From the NCBI GenBank assembly GCA_964370735.1, contig CAYJLC010000009.1:1-56845 (forward strand): a stretch of 56,845 bases of DNA, written 5' to 3'. Of the stretch, positions 34,565 to 42,879 are shown one piece after another (within the stretch, counting starts at the first letter, position 1; each line of letters begins with the position of its first letter). The DNA is from CAYJLC01 sp964370735. Lineage in GTDB: Bacteria > Bacillota > Clostridia > Oscillospirales > Butyricicoccaceae. The notes under the pieces were generated by a model, which saw nothing but the letters and a program-made list of their open reading frames with translations, was not told the origin of the DNA and did no database searches. The position numbers and the translations under genes were made by a program.

Positions 34565-34933
34565 ATGATACAACAAGAATCATACCTTCGTGTTGCTGAC
34601 AATACAGGAGCTAAAGAGGTTAAATGTATTCGCGTTTTAGGCGGCTCTACTAGAAGATACGGTAACATCGGTGATGTAATCGTGTGTTCAGTTAGAAAAG
34701 CAGCACCTGGCGGCGTTGTTAAAAAAGGTGACGTAGTGCGTGCTGTAATCGTTAGAACTGTTAAAGGCGTAAGAAGAGCTGATGGTAGCTACGTTCGTTT
34801 CGACGAAAACGCTGCTGTAATCATCAAAGAAGATAAAAACCCAAGAGGAACTCGTATATTTGGACCTGTTGCTCGTGAGCTTCGTGATAGAGATTACATG
34901 AAAATCCTATCTCTTGCTCCAGAAGTATTATAA
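34565..34933 (+). CDS. rplN: Ribosomal protein L14
   Basis: 122 residues (MIQQESYLRVADNTGAKE). An intersubunit bridge protein and binding site of RsfS. SD AAGGAGG, 12 bp after rpsQ. Confidence 0.98.
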   Translation: MIQQESYLRVADNTGAKEVKCIRVLGGSTRRYGNIGDVIVCSVRKAAPGGVVKKGDVVRAVIVRTVKGVRRADGSYVRFDENAAVIIKEDKNPRGTRIFGPVARELRDRDYMKILSLAPEVL

Positions 34934-34945
34934 GGAGGTGTCGTA

Positions 34946-35284
34946 ATGAATAAAATGAGAATTAAAAAAGGCGACACTGTTGAACTTATTTCAGGTCGCG
35001 ATAGAAACCAAAGATTAGAAAACAAAAAAACTATTCGTGGTACAGTTATCGAAGCTAACCCTTCAAAACAAACTGTATTAGTTGAAGGTTTAAATCAAGT
35101 AACTTGTCACACTAAACCTCGTCGTCAAGGCGAAACTGGTGGAATCGTTACTAAAGATGCTGCTATTAGAGTTTGTAAAGTTGCATTAGTTTGCAAAGCT
35201 TGTGACAAAACTACAAGAATTTCTTACAAAATCGAAGGCGACAAAAAAACTCGTGTTTGTAAACACTGTAATAAAGAAGTATAA
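34946..35284 (+). CDS. rplX: Ribosomal protein L24
   Basis: 112 residues with an N-terminal KOW motif (IKKGDTVELISGRD). The C-terminus has two Cys pairs (CKACDK and CKHCNK) that could bind zinc, as in many clostridial L24 proteins. It is an assembly initiator on 23S rRNA. Confidence 0.97.
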   Translation: MNKMRIKKGDTVELISGRDRNQRLENKKTIRGTVIEANPSKQTVLVEGLNQVTCHTKPRRQGETGGIVTKDAAIRVCKVALVCKACDKTTRISYKIEGDKKTRVCKHCNKEV

Positions 35285-35298
35285 GGAGGAGTAATATA

Positions 35299-35841
35299 AT
35301 GGCAAGACTTAAAGACACATACAAAGCATCTGTTGCTCCAGCTCTTATGACTAAATTTGGTTATAAAAGTGTTATGCAAATCCCAACAGTAGATAAAATT
35401 ATCTTAAATGTTGGTTGCTCTGAAGCAAGAGATAACTCAAAAGTTTTAGACGCTGTTGTTTCTGATTTAACATTAATCACAGGTCAAAAAGCTGTTAAAA
35501 CTAAAGCTCGTAAATCAGTTGCGAACTTTAAACTTAGAGAAGAAATGCCAATCGGCGCTAAAGTAACTCTTCGTGGTGAGAGAATGTGGGAATTCTTAGA
35601 TAGATTATTCTCAGTAGCTCTTCCTCGTGTACGTGACTTTAGAGGTATCAACCCTAACTCATTTGATGGTCGTGGAAACTATGCGTTCGGTATTAAAGAA
35701 CAATTAATCTTCCCAGAAATCGAATACGATAAAATCGACAAGTTACGTGGTATGGATATCATTATCGCTACTACTGCAAAAACAGACGAAGAGGCAAGAG
35801 AATTACTTAAAAATCTTGGTGCCCCTTTTACAAAGGCATAG
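35299..35841 (+). CDS. rplE: Ribosomal protein L5
   Basis: 180 residues. It binds 5S rRNA and contacts P-site tRNA. Conserved KARKSVANFKLREEMPIGAKVTLR is split by no gap. SD AAGGAGG. Confidence 0.98.
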   Translation: MARLKDTYKASVAPALMTKFGYKSVMQIPTVDKIILNVGCSEARDNSKVLDAVVSDLTLITGQKAVKTKARKSVANFKLREEMPIGAKVTLRGERMWEFLDRLFSVALPRVRDFRGINPNSFDGRGNYAFGIKEQLIFPEIEYDKIDKLRGMDIIIATTAKTDEEARELLKNLGAPFTKA

Positions 35842-35853
35842 GAGGAATTTTAA

Positions 35854-36039
35854 ATGGCTAAAAAAGCTATGGTGCTTAAGCAACAACGTGAGCCTAAGTT
35901 CTCTACTCGTGCATACAACAGATGTAAAATCTGTGGTAGACCACACGCGTATCTTCGTGATTTCGGTGTTTGCCGTATCTGTTTTAGAAACTTAGCGCAC
36001 AAAGGTCAAATCCCTGGTGTTAGAAAAGCATCTTGGTAG
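35854..36039 (+). CDS. rpsN: Ribosomal protein S14, zinc-binding type
   Basis: 61 residues with two CxxC knuckles (CKICGR and CRICFR), the short Zn form that includes RpsN1 of Bacillus. Its TAG stop directly abuts a hairpin repeat (36037-36056). After it the operon opens into a 268-bp gap filled with repeats. Confidence 0.97.
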   Translation: MAKKAMVLKQQREPKFSTRAYNRCKICGRPHAYLRDFGVCRICFRNLAHKGQIPGVRKASW

Positions 36040-36056
36040 TCGATAACATCGACAGG
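36037..36056. repeat. 20-bp hairpin repeat touching the rpsN stop
   Basis: GTCGAT-AAC-ATCGAC followed by AGG. The reverse complement matches 26012-26031 except for a compensatory G-C to A-T pair change and the last base. Confidence 0.75.
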
Positions 36057-36095
36057 TAATTAAATTTGCCTGACCAAAATCTTGATTTTATTATA

Positions 36096-36173
36096 TGTAG
36101 GGAACGCATTGTATGCGTTCCGATAACCTACATTTCTTGAAATCTAACGGAATGCAAAAAAACATTCCCTACA
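36096..36173. repeat. TGTAGGGA palindromic repeat, copy 2
   Basis: Starts TGTAGGGAACGCATTGTATG and ends with the inverse CATTCCCTACA; inner TTCCG/CGGAA also mirror. Family of 20413-20486. Confidence 0.8.
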
Positions 36174-36204
36174 AACCTAATATTAATTAATTTTAATATA
36201 AAAT

Positions 36205-36246
36205 CCTTTTGGTTACTCATTCGCCAAAGTGGTGAAGCCAAAAAGG
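36205..36246. repeat. CCTTTTGG palindromic repeat in the rpsN-rpsH gap
   Basis: CCTTTTGG (36205-36212) pairs with CCAAAAAGG (36238-36246) around TTACTCATTCGCCAAAG. This sequence type recurs in many gut Clostridia genomes as far as I recall; only one copy is in this window. Confidence 0.55.
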
Positions 36247-36307
36247 TCGAGCTTTTTGCTCGGAAAAGTGCAAGGTAAAGCCTTGTAACTTCAATAGGAG
36301 GAAAAAA

Positions 36308-36703
36308 ATGCATATTACAGATCCAATAGCAGACATGCTAACTCGTATCAGAAATGCTTCAAGTGCAAGATTTGATACTGTTGATGTACCTGCTTCAAAA
36401 ATGAAAAAAGCTATTGCTGAAATCTTACTTAACGAAGGTTACATCAAAGCTTACAAATTAACGGAAGACGGCGGTCAAGGTATGATCACTATCACGTTAA
36501 AATACAATGGTCGCGAAAAAGCTATCGTTGGATTAAAAAGAGTTTCAAAACCAGGTTTAAGAGTTTATGCGGGTTCTTCAGAACTTCCAAAAGTTTTAAA
36601 CGGTTTAGGCACAGCTGTTATTTCAACTTCTAAAGGTGTTATGACAGATAAAAAAGCTAGAGAACTTCACGTTGGTGGAGAAGTTTTAGCATTTATTTGG
36701 TAA
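36308..36703 (+). CDS. rpsH: Ribosomal protein S8
   Basis: 131 residues. A primary 16S-binding protein (helix 21) and, in E. coli, the translational repressor of the spc operon. SD AGGAGG. First gene after the repeat-filled gap, which may therefore matter for its regulation. Confidence 0.98.
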   Translation: MHITDPIADMLTRIRNASSARFDTVDVPASKMKKAIAEILLNEGYIKAYKLTEDGGQGMITITLKYNGREKAIVGLKRVSKPGLRVYAGSSELPKVLNGLGTAVISTSKGVMTDKKARELHVGGEVLAFIW

Positions 36704-36717
36704 GGAGGTACTAGATT

Positions 36718-37263
36718 ATGTCAAGAATAGGTAGAGCACCTATTACAGTACCTGCTGGAGTAGATGTTAAAATCGAAACTGGTTTAGTTACTGTAAAAGG
36801 TCCATTAGGAACTTTAAGCGAAGCTATAAACACTGATATCACAGTTACTTTAGCTGACGGTATCATCACTGTAACTCGTCCTTCAGACGAAAAAACACAC
36901 AGATCTCTTCATGGTCTTTCTAGAACATTAATCGCTAACATGATTACTGGTGTAACTGTTGGTTATAAAAAAGTTTTAGAAGTAAACGGTGTTGGTTACA
37001 GGGTTGCAAAAAAAGGAAACGCAATTGATTTCACATTAGGTTTCTCTCATCCTTGTTCGATGGAAGAAGTTGAAGGTATCAAACTTGAAGTTGAAGGTAC
37101 TAACAAAATCATCGTTTCTGGTCCATCTAAACAAAAAGTTGGCCAATTTGCAGCAGAAATTAGAGAATTAAGACCACCTGAGCCTTACAAAGGTAAAGGT
37201 ATAAAATATGCCGATGAGGTTATCCGTCGTAAAGAGGGTAAAGCCGGCGGCAAGAAAAAATAA
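36718..37263 (+). CDS. rplF: Ribosomal protein L6
   Basis: 181 residues, two L6 repeats, with the conserved C-terminal RPPEPYKGKGIKYADEVIRRKEGK. It lies near the sarcin-ricin loop. SD AAGGAGG. Confidence 0.98.
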   Translation: MSRIGRAPITVPAGVDVKIETGLVTVKGPLGTLSEAINTDITVTLADGIITVTRPSDEKTHRSLHGLSRTLIANMITGVTVGYKKVLEVNGVGYRVAKKGNAIDFTLGFSHPCSMEEVEGIKLEVEGTNKIIVSGPSKQKVGQFAAEIRELRPPEPYKGKGIKYADEVIRRKEGKAGGKKK

Positions 37264-37279
37264 GAGGTAGGTGTTTAAA

Positions 37280-37630
37280 ATGGTATCAAAAATAGATTCA
37301 AATAAAAAACGCCTTAAAAGGCACAAAAGAGTTCGTGCGAAAATTAGCGGTACAGCTGCTAGACCTCGTCTAAATGTTTTTAGATCTAGTAAAAACATAT
37401 ACGCTCAAATCATCGATGATGTAACTCGTGTTACTTTAGTTTCAGCTTCTTCATTAGATATGGAAAACGGCGGAAACAAAGATGCTGCTAAATTAGTAGG
37501 CGAAGCTGTTGCTAAAGCTGCTATTGAAAAAGGCATCAATGAAGTAGTATTCGACAGAGGTGGATATGTATTCCACGGACGTGTAAAAGAGTTAGCTGAA
37601 GGTGCAAGAGCTGGCGGACTTAAATTTTAA
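37280..37630 (+). CDS. rplR: Ribosomal protein L18
   Basis: 116 residues from ATG at 37280 (SD AGAGGTAGG; the in-frame GTG at 37271 lies in it). It binds 5S rRNA with L5. Basic N-terminus KKRLKRHKRVRAKISG. Confidence 0.97.
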   Translation: MVSKIDSNKKRLKRHKRVRAKISGTAARPRLNVFRSSKNIYAQIIDDVTRVTLVSASSLDMENGGNKDAAKLVGEAVAKAAIEKGINEVVFDRGGYVFHGRVKELAEGARAGGLKF

Positions 37631-37644
37631 TCGGGAGGTAAAAG

Positions 37645-38145
37645 ATGGCAAGTATTATAGATGCAAGCACACTTGAATTACAAGAAAAAGTTGTGTCATT
37701 AAACAGAGTATCTAAGACTGTTAAAGGCGGACGTATCTTTAAATTTGCAGCACTTGTTGTTGTAGGTGACGGAAACGGCACAGTTGGTTATGGTCTAGGT
37801 AAAGCCTCTGAGGTTCCTGATGCAATCCGCAAAGGTATCGAAGATGCAAAGAAAAACTTAGTTAAAGTTTCTACTTTAGGCACATCTATCCCACACGAAG
37901 TTGTTGGTAGATTTGGTGCAGGTTCTGTATTATTAAAACCGGCTGGTGAAGGTACAGGGGTAATCGCAGGTGGTGCGGTTCGTGCTGTTGTTGAACTTGC
38001 TGGTATCAAAGATATCAGAACAAAATGCTTACGTTCTAACAATCCACAAAACGTTGTTGCTGCTACAATCGAAGGCTTAAGCTCTTTAGTTAATGCAGAA
38101 CAAGTTGCTAAAAGACGTGGTAAAGACGTTAGCGAAATTCTATAA
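37645..38145 (+). CDS. rpsE: Ribosomal protein S5
   Basis: 166 residues. Double-stranded RNA-binding N-domain (VSLNRVSKTVKGGRIFKFAAL) and mRNA-entry side location; spectinomycin-loop residues lie in this part. SD GGGAGG. Confidence 0.98.
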   Translation: MASIIDASTLELQEKVVSLNRVSKTVKGGRIFKFAALVVVGDGNGTVGYGLGKASEVPDAIRKGIEDAKKNLVKVSTLGTSIPHEVVGRFGAGSVLLKPAGEGTGVIAGGAVRAVVELAGIKDIRTKCLRSNNPQNVVAATIEGLSSLVNAEQVAKRRGKDVSEIL

Positions 38146-38160
38146 GAGGAGGGTAATATA

Positions 38161-38346
38161 ATGGCTAAATTAATGATTACCCTAAACAAAAGCTTAATCG
38201 GGAGAAAACAATCTCATATCGATACAGCTCGCTCTTTAGGGTTAAAGAAAATTGGTGATGCTTCAGCACAACCAGACAATGCACAAACTAGAGGTAAAAT
38301 TCATCATATCCAATATCTAGTTTCTGTTACAGAAGTTGAAGAATAA
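38161..38346 (+). CDS. rpmD: Ribosomal protein L30
   Basis: 61 residues, short bacterial L30 (ITLNKSLIGRKQSHIDTARSL). SD AGGAGG, 15 bp after rpsE. Confidence 0.97.
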   Translation: MAKLMITLNKSLIGRKQSHIDTARSLGLKKIGDASAQPDNAQTRGKIHHIQYLVSVTEVEE

Positions 38347-38359
38347 GGAGGGTCTTTAA

Positions 38360-38800
38360 GTGAAATTACACGAATTAAGTCCTGCACAAGGCTCTACTAA
38401 AGAAGCGTTCCGTAAAGGACGTGGTAAAGGTACTGGTAACGGTAAAACAGCTGGTCGTGGTCATAAAGGCCAATGGGCTAGATCTGGTGGCGGTGTTCGT
38501 CCTGGATTTGAAGGCGGTCAAATGCCTTTAGCACGTAGACTACCAAAACGTGGCTTTACAAATATTTTCGCAACTAAATACGCAACTGTTAATGTTTCTG
38601 CTTTAGAAATCTTCGAAGAAGGTTCAGTAATCGGATTTGAAGAGTTATACGTTGCAGGTTTAGTATCTAAAAAACTTGACGGAGTTAAAGTTTTAGGAAA
38701 CGGCGAAATCAGCAAAAAACTAACGGTTAAAGCTACTGCTTTCTCTAAATCAGCGATTTCAAAAATAGAAGCAGCTGGCGGGAAAGCCGAGGTGATCTAG
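38360..38800 (+). CDS. rplO: Ribosomal protein L15
   Basis: 146 residues from GTG at 38360 (SD AAGGAGG). Gly/Arg-rich N-terminal extension (GRGKGTGNGKTAGRGHKGQ) that threads into 23S rRNA. It ends one base before the TTG start of secY, suggesting coupling. Confidence 0.97.
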   Translation: MKLHELSPAQGSTKEAFRKGRGKGTGNGKTAGRGHKGQWARSGGGVRPGFEGGQMPLARRLPKRGFTNIFATKYATVNVSALEIFEEGSVIGFEELYVAGLVSKKLDGVKVLGNGEISKKLTVKATAFSKSAISKIEAAGGKAEVI

Positions 38801-38801
38801 T

Positions 38802-40193
38802 TTGTTTAAAACACTTGCTGGAGCATGGAAACAAGCTGATGTAAGAAAGAAGATTGTTTTCACTCTTATCGCTATTGTTATTTTAAGACTAGGTGCTGCA
38901 ATTCCTGTACCATTTATTAACCTAGACACGCTAAGCACTGCGTTTCAAGCGTATAACGGTACACTTTTAGGATATATGAATATCCTTTCAGGTGGTGGTT
39001 TATCTACGGGTAATATATTTGCTCTAAGTATTTCACCATTCATTAACGCATCAATCATAATCCAACTTTTAACGGTAGCAATACCAGCCCTAGAATCGCT
39101 TGCGCGTGATGGTGGCGAGGTTGGAAAAAAGAAAATTGCGAAAATTACTAAATGGGTAGCGCTAGTTATAGCTGCTGTTCAAGCTTATGGTTACTATTTA
39201 CTTCTTAAAAATCAACCATTATTAGGTTTCCTACCTGTACTGGAAGATGATAGTATTTTAGTACTATTAACAATCGTTGCAACATTTACAGCCGGTTCTA
39301 TGGTTGTTATGTGGATTGCAGACAGAATTACTGAAAGAGGAATCGGAAACGGTACTTCAATCGTTCTTTTTGTTAATATCGTATCTAGTTTACCTTCTAT
39401 GGGTCAAACTATCTACAATATGATTGCAACTCCAGTAATTGCTTTATATTACAACATAACTGACCCTGAGTACATCGTAGATGAACGTTTATTACCAGAC
39501 TACTACTTAAACTTCGTTTTAGGTATTATATCTATCGTAATCTTCATTGCAATTATTGCTTTCGTTGTTATTATGAATCATTCTGAAAGAAGAATACCTG
39601 TAAACTATGCAAAAAGAGTTGTTGGACGTAAAATGATGGGTGGTCAAAATACTCACCTACCAATTAAAGTTTCAGCTTCTGGTGTTATGCCAATTATCTT
39701 TGCATCGTCTATCGTATCTCTTCCTGGTACAATTGCTTTATTCTTCGGCGGATATAATCCTCCAGCAGATATGGCAGATTGGCAACTAACAGACCATTTA
39801 ATGGCAACAACTCAACAAAATAGCCCAGTATATATAGTTGTATTCTTCTTATTTATTATCGGATTTAGCTATTTTTACTCAGCTATGCAATTCAATCCAA
39901 TTGAAATTGCAAACAACTTAAAGAAAAATGGTGGATTTATCCCAGGTTTCAGACCAGGTAAACCTACTACGGACTTTATCACTAAAGTGTTATCAAAAAT
40001 CACATTTATCGGTTCTATGTTCCTAGGTATCTTAGCTACATTACCACTTATTTTAGGTGCTATCTTCCCAGTTTTATCTGGTTTAGCTCTAGGTGGTACA
40101 TCAATCGTAATCATGGTTGGTGTTGCGCTAGAAACTATGCGTCAACTTGAATCACAAATGATGATGAAACATTATAAAGGCTTTTTAGAATAA
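38802..40193 (+). CDS. secY: Protein translocase subunit SecY
   Basis: 463 residues, ten membrane segments. TTG start at 38802 behind GAGGTGATC, giving the standard FKTLAGAWKQADVRKKI N-terminus. It forms the protein-conducting channel of the membrane with SecE and SecG, driven by SecA. Basic cytoplasmic loops (NHSERRIPVNYAKRVVGRKMMGG) contact SecA and ribosomes. It lies within the spc operon as usual. Confidence 0.98.
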   Translation: MFKTLAGAWKQADVRKKIVFTLIAIVILRLGAAIPVPFINLDTLSTAFQAYNGTLLGYMNILSGGGLSTGNIFALSISPFINASIIIQLLTVAIPALESLARDGGEVGKKKIAKITKWVALVIAAVQAYGYYLLLKNQPLLGFLPVLEDDSILVLLTIVATFTAGSMVVMWIADRITERGIGNGTSIVLFVNIVSSLPSMGQTIYNMIATPVIALYYNITDPEYIVDERLLPDYYLNFVLGIISIVIFIAIIAFVVIMNHSERRIPVNYAKRVVGRKMMGGQNTHLPIKVSASGVMPIIFASSIVSLPGTIALFFGGYNPPADMADWQLTDHLMATTQQNSPVYIVVFFLFIIGFSYFYSAMQFNPIEIANNLKKNGGFIPGFRPGKPTTDFITKVLSKITFIGSMFLGILATLPLILGAIFPVLSGLALGGTSIVIMVGVALETMRQLESQMMMKHYKGFLE

Positions 40194-40206
40194 TAGGAGG
40201 CAACTT

Positions 40207-40836
40207 ATGAAACTTATATTATTAGGTGCTCCAGGTGCTGGAAAAGGAACAATAGCTGGTGCTTTAATCGAAGATTTAGGTATTCCAACCGTTTCAACAG
40301 GCAATATTTTAAGAGAAGCAATCAAAAATGAAACCGAATTAGGGCTTAAAGCTAAATCATTTATGGATAATGGCGATTTAGTTCCAGATGACGTAGTTAT
40401 CGGAATGTTAAAAGCTAGAATTGCTGAAGATGATTGCAAAAAAGGTTTTATCCTTGATGGTTTCCCAAGAACAATTCCTCAAGCAGAAGCATTAGACGGT
40501 GTTACAGATATTGATGTTGCACTTTCTGTCGAAGTTCCTGACGAAGAAATTGAAAGACGTATGACTGGTCGTCGTGTGTGTTTAACTTCTGGTGCTACGT
40601 ACCATATCGAGTTTAACCCACCTAAACAAGATGGAATTTGCGACATTAGTGGCGAGAAACTTGTAATTAGAAAAGACGATAAACCAGAAGTTGTCAAATC
40701 TAGACTTGAAACATACCACAAAGAAACAGCTCCGCTGAAAGCATTTTATGATGCTAAAGGCAAGTTAAAATCTATTGATGGTACAAAATCTATTAGCGAA
40801 GTTTTAGCACTAGCTAAGAATGCTCTAGGAGTTTAA
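40207..40836 (+). CDS. adk: Adenylate kinase with altered zinc site
   Basis: 209 residues. P-loop GAPGAGKGT (7-15), LID domain from about 121. Gram-positive enzymes usually bind Zn with four Cys in the LID; here the pairs are Cys125-Ser128 and Cys145-Ser148, so two of four ligands are Ser. Both pairs lost the same position, suggesting a replaced hydrogen-bond network rather than random decay. It interconverts AMP/ATP and ADP. SD AGGAGG. Confidence 0.96.
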   Translation: MKLILLGAPGAGKGTIAGALIEDLGIPTVSTGNILREAIKNETELGLKAKSFMDNGDLVPDDVVIGMLKARIAEDDCKKGFILDGFPRTIPQAEALDGVTDIDVALSVEVPDEEIERRMTGRRVCLTSGATYHIEFNPPKQDGICDISGEKLVIRKDDKPEVVKSRLETYHKETAPLKAFYDAKGKLKSIDGTKSISEVLALAKNALGV

Positions 40837-41601
40837 ATGATTACTATCAAGTCAGAAAAAGAAATCGAATTTATGCGTATTTCAGGTAAAATTGCTAAAT
40901 CTGCTTTGATTAAAGCAGGTAAGGCGATTACACCTGGAATAACAACAGCCGAGCTTGATAAAATCGTTAGAAAATCTATTGAAGATGAAGGAGCTATTCC
41001 ATCATTTTTAGGATACGGCGGTTTCCCGGCTTCGGCTTGTATATCAATAAATGACGAGGTTATCCATGGAATTCCTTCGGCAAGAATTGTAAAAGAAGGC
41101 GATATCGTGTCTATCGATGTTGGTGCTTTTATAAATGGATTTCATGGCGATTGTGCTATGACTTTCACTTGTGGAAAAGTTTCAGATGATGCTCAGCGAT
41201 TAATTGATGTAACAAGACAGAGTTTCTATGAAGGTATCAAGTTTGCCAAAGTAGGCAATCGTATTTCAGATATATCAAATGCTATTCAAACTTATGCTGA
41301 ATCTAATGGATTTTCAGTGGTTACTAAGTTTATAGGTCATGGTATAGGAGCGAAACTCCATGAGTCGCCTGAAGTTCCGAACTACGGAAAACCTGGTAGA
41401 GGTCCTAGACTTCTAAAAGGAATGACTTTAGCGATTGAACCAATGATTAATGAAGGTAGTTTAGATGTTTCGATTCAAGCAGACGGTTGGACCGTACTTA
41501 CGGACGACGGTAAGCTTTCGGCACATTATGAAAATACAGTTTTAATAACAGATGGTGAGCCAGAAATTCTAACTTACCATGAAGAAGATAAAAACAATTA
41601 A
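40837..41601 (+). CDS. map: Methionine aminopeptidase, type I
   Basis: 254 residues. It removes the N-terminal Met from new proteins. The five metal ligands are in place: Asp in SIDVGAF, Asp in GDCAMTF, His in GHGIGAKLHE, Glu in AIEPMINEG and Glu in HYENTVLIT. The ATG directly follows the adk TAA. Confidence 0.96.
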   Translation: MITIKSEKEIEFMRISGKIAKSALIKAGKAITPGITTAELDKIVRKSIEDEGAIPSFLGYGGFPASACISINDEVIHGIPSARIVKEGDIVSIDVGAFINGFHGDCAMTFTCGKVSDDAQRLIDVTRQSFYEGIKFAKVGNRISDISNAIQTYAESNGFSVVTKFIGHGIGAKLHESPEVPNYGKPGRGPRLLKGMTLAIEPMINEGSLDVSIQADGWTVLTDDGKLSAHYENTVLITDGEPEILTYHEEDKNN

Positions 41602-41623
41602 TTATACTTGGAGGGAAATGATT

Positions 41624-41842
41624 ATGGCAAAAGAAGACGTAATCGAGCTAGAAGGTACCGTCATAGAGGCGCTGCCAAATGCAAATTTTCAGGTGGAGTT
41701 ACCAAATGGGCATGTAATCCTTGCTCATATTTCGGGTAAACTTCGCATGAACTTTATCAAAATATTACCAGGAGACAAAGTCACTGTACAAATGTCACCT
41801 TATGATTTAACACGTGGACGTATCACGTGGAGATCGAAGTAA
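41624..41842 (+). CDS. infA: Translation initiation factor IF-1
   Basis: 72 residues, S1-like OB fold (EDVIELEGTVIEALPNANFQ). It binds the A site during initiation. ATG at 41624 follows GGAGGG. The stop lies in a 17-base palindrome (41840-41856), and a repeat array follows. Confidence 0.98.
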   Translation: MAKEDVIELEGTVIEALPNANFQVELPNGHVILAHISGKLRMNFIKILPGDKVTVQMSPYDLTRGRITWRSK

Positions 41843-41857
41843 AGCCTAAGGCTTTAT

Positions 41858-41932
41858 AGTGAAAAACAAGATGGAAATTGAAAAGTGAAAAATGCAGTTT
41901 ATCTGTTCACTATTCACTGTTCACTGTTCACT
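41858..41932. repeat. AGTGAA/TTCACT repeat array between infA and rpmJ
   Basis: Four TTCACT units at 7-base spacing (41906, 41913, 41920, 41927) face two inverse AGTGAA units (41858, 41884). The arms can pair into alternative hairpins. It fills the 110-bp infA-rpmJ gap and ends 20 bases before the rpmJ start. Confidence 0.8.
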
Positions 41933-41952
41933 TAAAAAGTGGAGGTATTAAA

Positions 41953-42066
41953 ATGAAAGTAAGACCATCGGTTAAACCGATTTGCGAAAAATGTAAAATC
42001 ATTCGCAGAAAAGGCAGAGTTATGGTAATTTGCCAAAACCCTAAACACAAACAAAAACAAGGTTAA
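41953..42066 (+). CDS. rpmJ: Ribosomal protein L36
   Basis: 37 residues with the zinc ligands intact: CEKC, then Cys27 and His32 in VICQNPKHK. This is the Zn (C+) form. SD GGAGG. Confidence 0.97.
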   Translation: MKVRPSVKPICEKCKIIRRKGRVMVICQNPKHKQKQG

Positions 42067-42083
42067 CTTAGGAGGTGCAATAA

Positions 42084-42452
42084 ATGGCACGTATAGCCGG
42101 AGTGGATCTTCCACGTGAGAAGAGAGTTGAAATAGGCTTAACTTATATCTATGGTATCGGTAGACCTCTTTCAAATAAAATCTTAGCTGCAACAGGTGTA
42201 AACCCTGACACTAGAGTTAAAGATTTAACAGAAGAAGAAGTTTCAAAACTTCGTGACGCTATCGATAAAGAAGCGATCGTTGAAGGTGACTTAAGAAGAA
42301 AAGTTGCTCTTGACATTAAAAGACTTGTTGAAATCGGATGCTACAGAGGCATTCGTCACAGACGTGGTCTGCCAGTAAGAGGACAACGTTCTAAAACAAA
42401 TGCTAGAACAAGAAAAGGTCCTAAGAAAACAATCGCTAATAAGAAGAAATAG
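42084..42452 (+). CDS. rpsM: Ribosomal protein S13
   Basis: 122 residues (ARIAGVDLPREKRVEIGLTY). It contacts P-site tRNA and L5 across the subunit interface. C-terminal basic tail RKGPKKTIANKKK. SD AGGAGG. Confidence 0.98.
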   Translation: MARIAGVDLPREKRVEIGLTYIYGIGRPLSNKILAATGVNPDTRVKDLTEEEVSKLRDAIDKEAIVEGDLRRKVALDIKRLVEIGCYRGIRHRRGLPVRGQRSKTNARTRKGPKKTIANKKK

Positions 42453-42467
42453 GAAAGGAGAGATAAT

Positions 42468-42866
42468 ATGGCAAAACCTGCAAAAAAAGGTGCTAGAACT
42501 AAGCGCCGCGAACGTAAAAATATTGAAAAAGGTGCAGCACACATTCGCTCTTCTTTCAATAACACTATCGTTACTATGACAGATACAAATGGTAACGCAT
42601 TATCTTGGGCATCAGCTGGTGGCTTAGGCTTCAGAGGTTCAAGAAAATCTACTCCATTCGCAGCTCAATCAGCTGCTGAAACTGCTGCAAAAGCGGCAAT
42701 GGAACACGGATTAAAAACTGTTGAAGTTTATGTAAAAGGCCCTGGTTCTGGTAGAGAAGCAGCAATCAGAGCATTACAAGCTGTTGGTCTTGAAGTATCT
42801 CTTATCAAAGACGTTACTCCAATCCCACACAACGGTTGTCGCCCACCAAAAAGAAGAAGAGTATAG
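42468..42866 (+). CDS. rpsK: Ribosomal protein S11
   Basis: 132 residues; the GAAHIRSSFNNTIVTMTD and C-terminal HNGCRPPKRRRV segments are diagnostic. It forms the platform with S7 and S21. SD AAAGGAG. Confidence 0.98.
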   Translation: MAKPAKKGARTKRRERKNIEKGAAHIRSSFNNTIVTMTDTNGNALSWASAGGLGFRGSRKSTPFAAQSAAETAAKAAMEHGLKTVEVYVKGPGSGREAAIRALQAVGLEVSLIKDVTPIPHNGCRPPKRRRV

Positions 42867-42879
42867 GAGGAATATTTAA

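Noticed and set aside
41906..41932. CRISPR array from the regular TTCACT units
   Set aside because: Units are 6-7 bases with no spacers of useful length and no cas genes.
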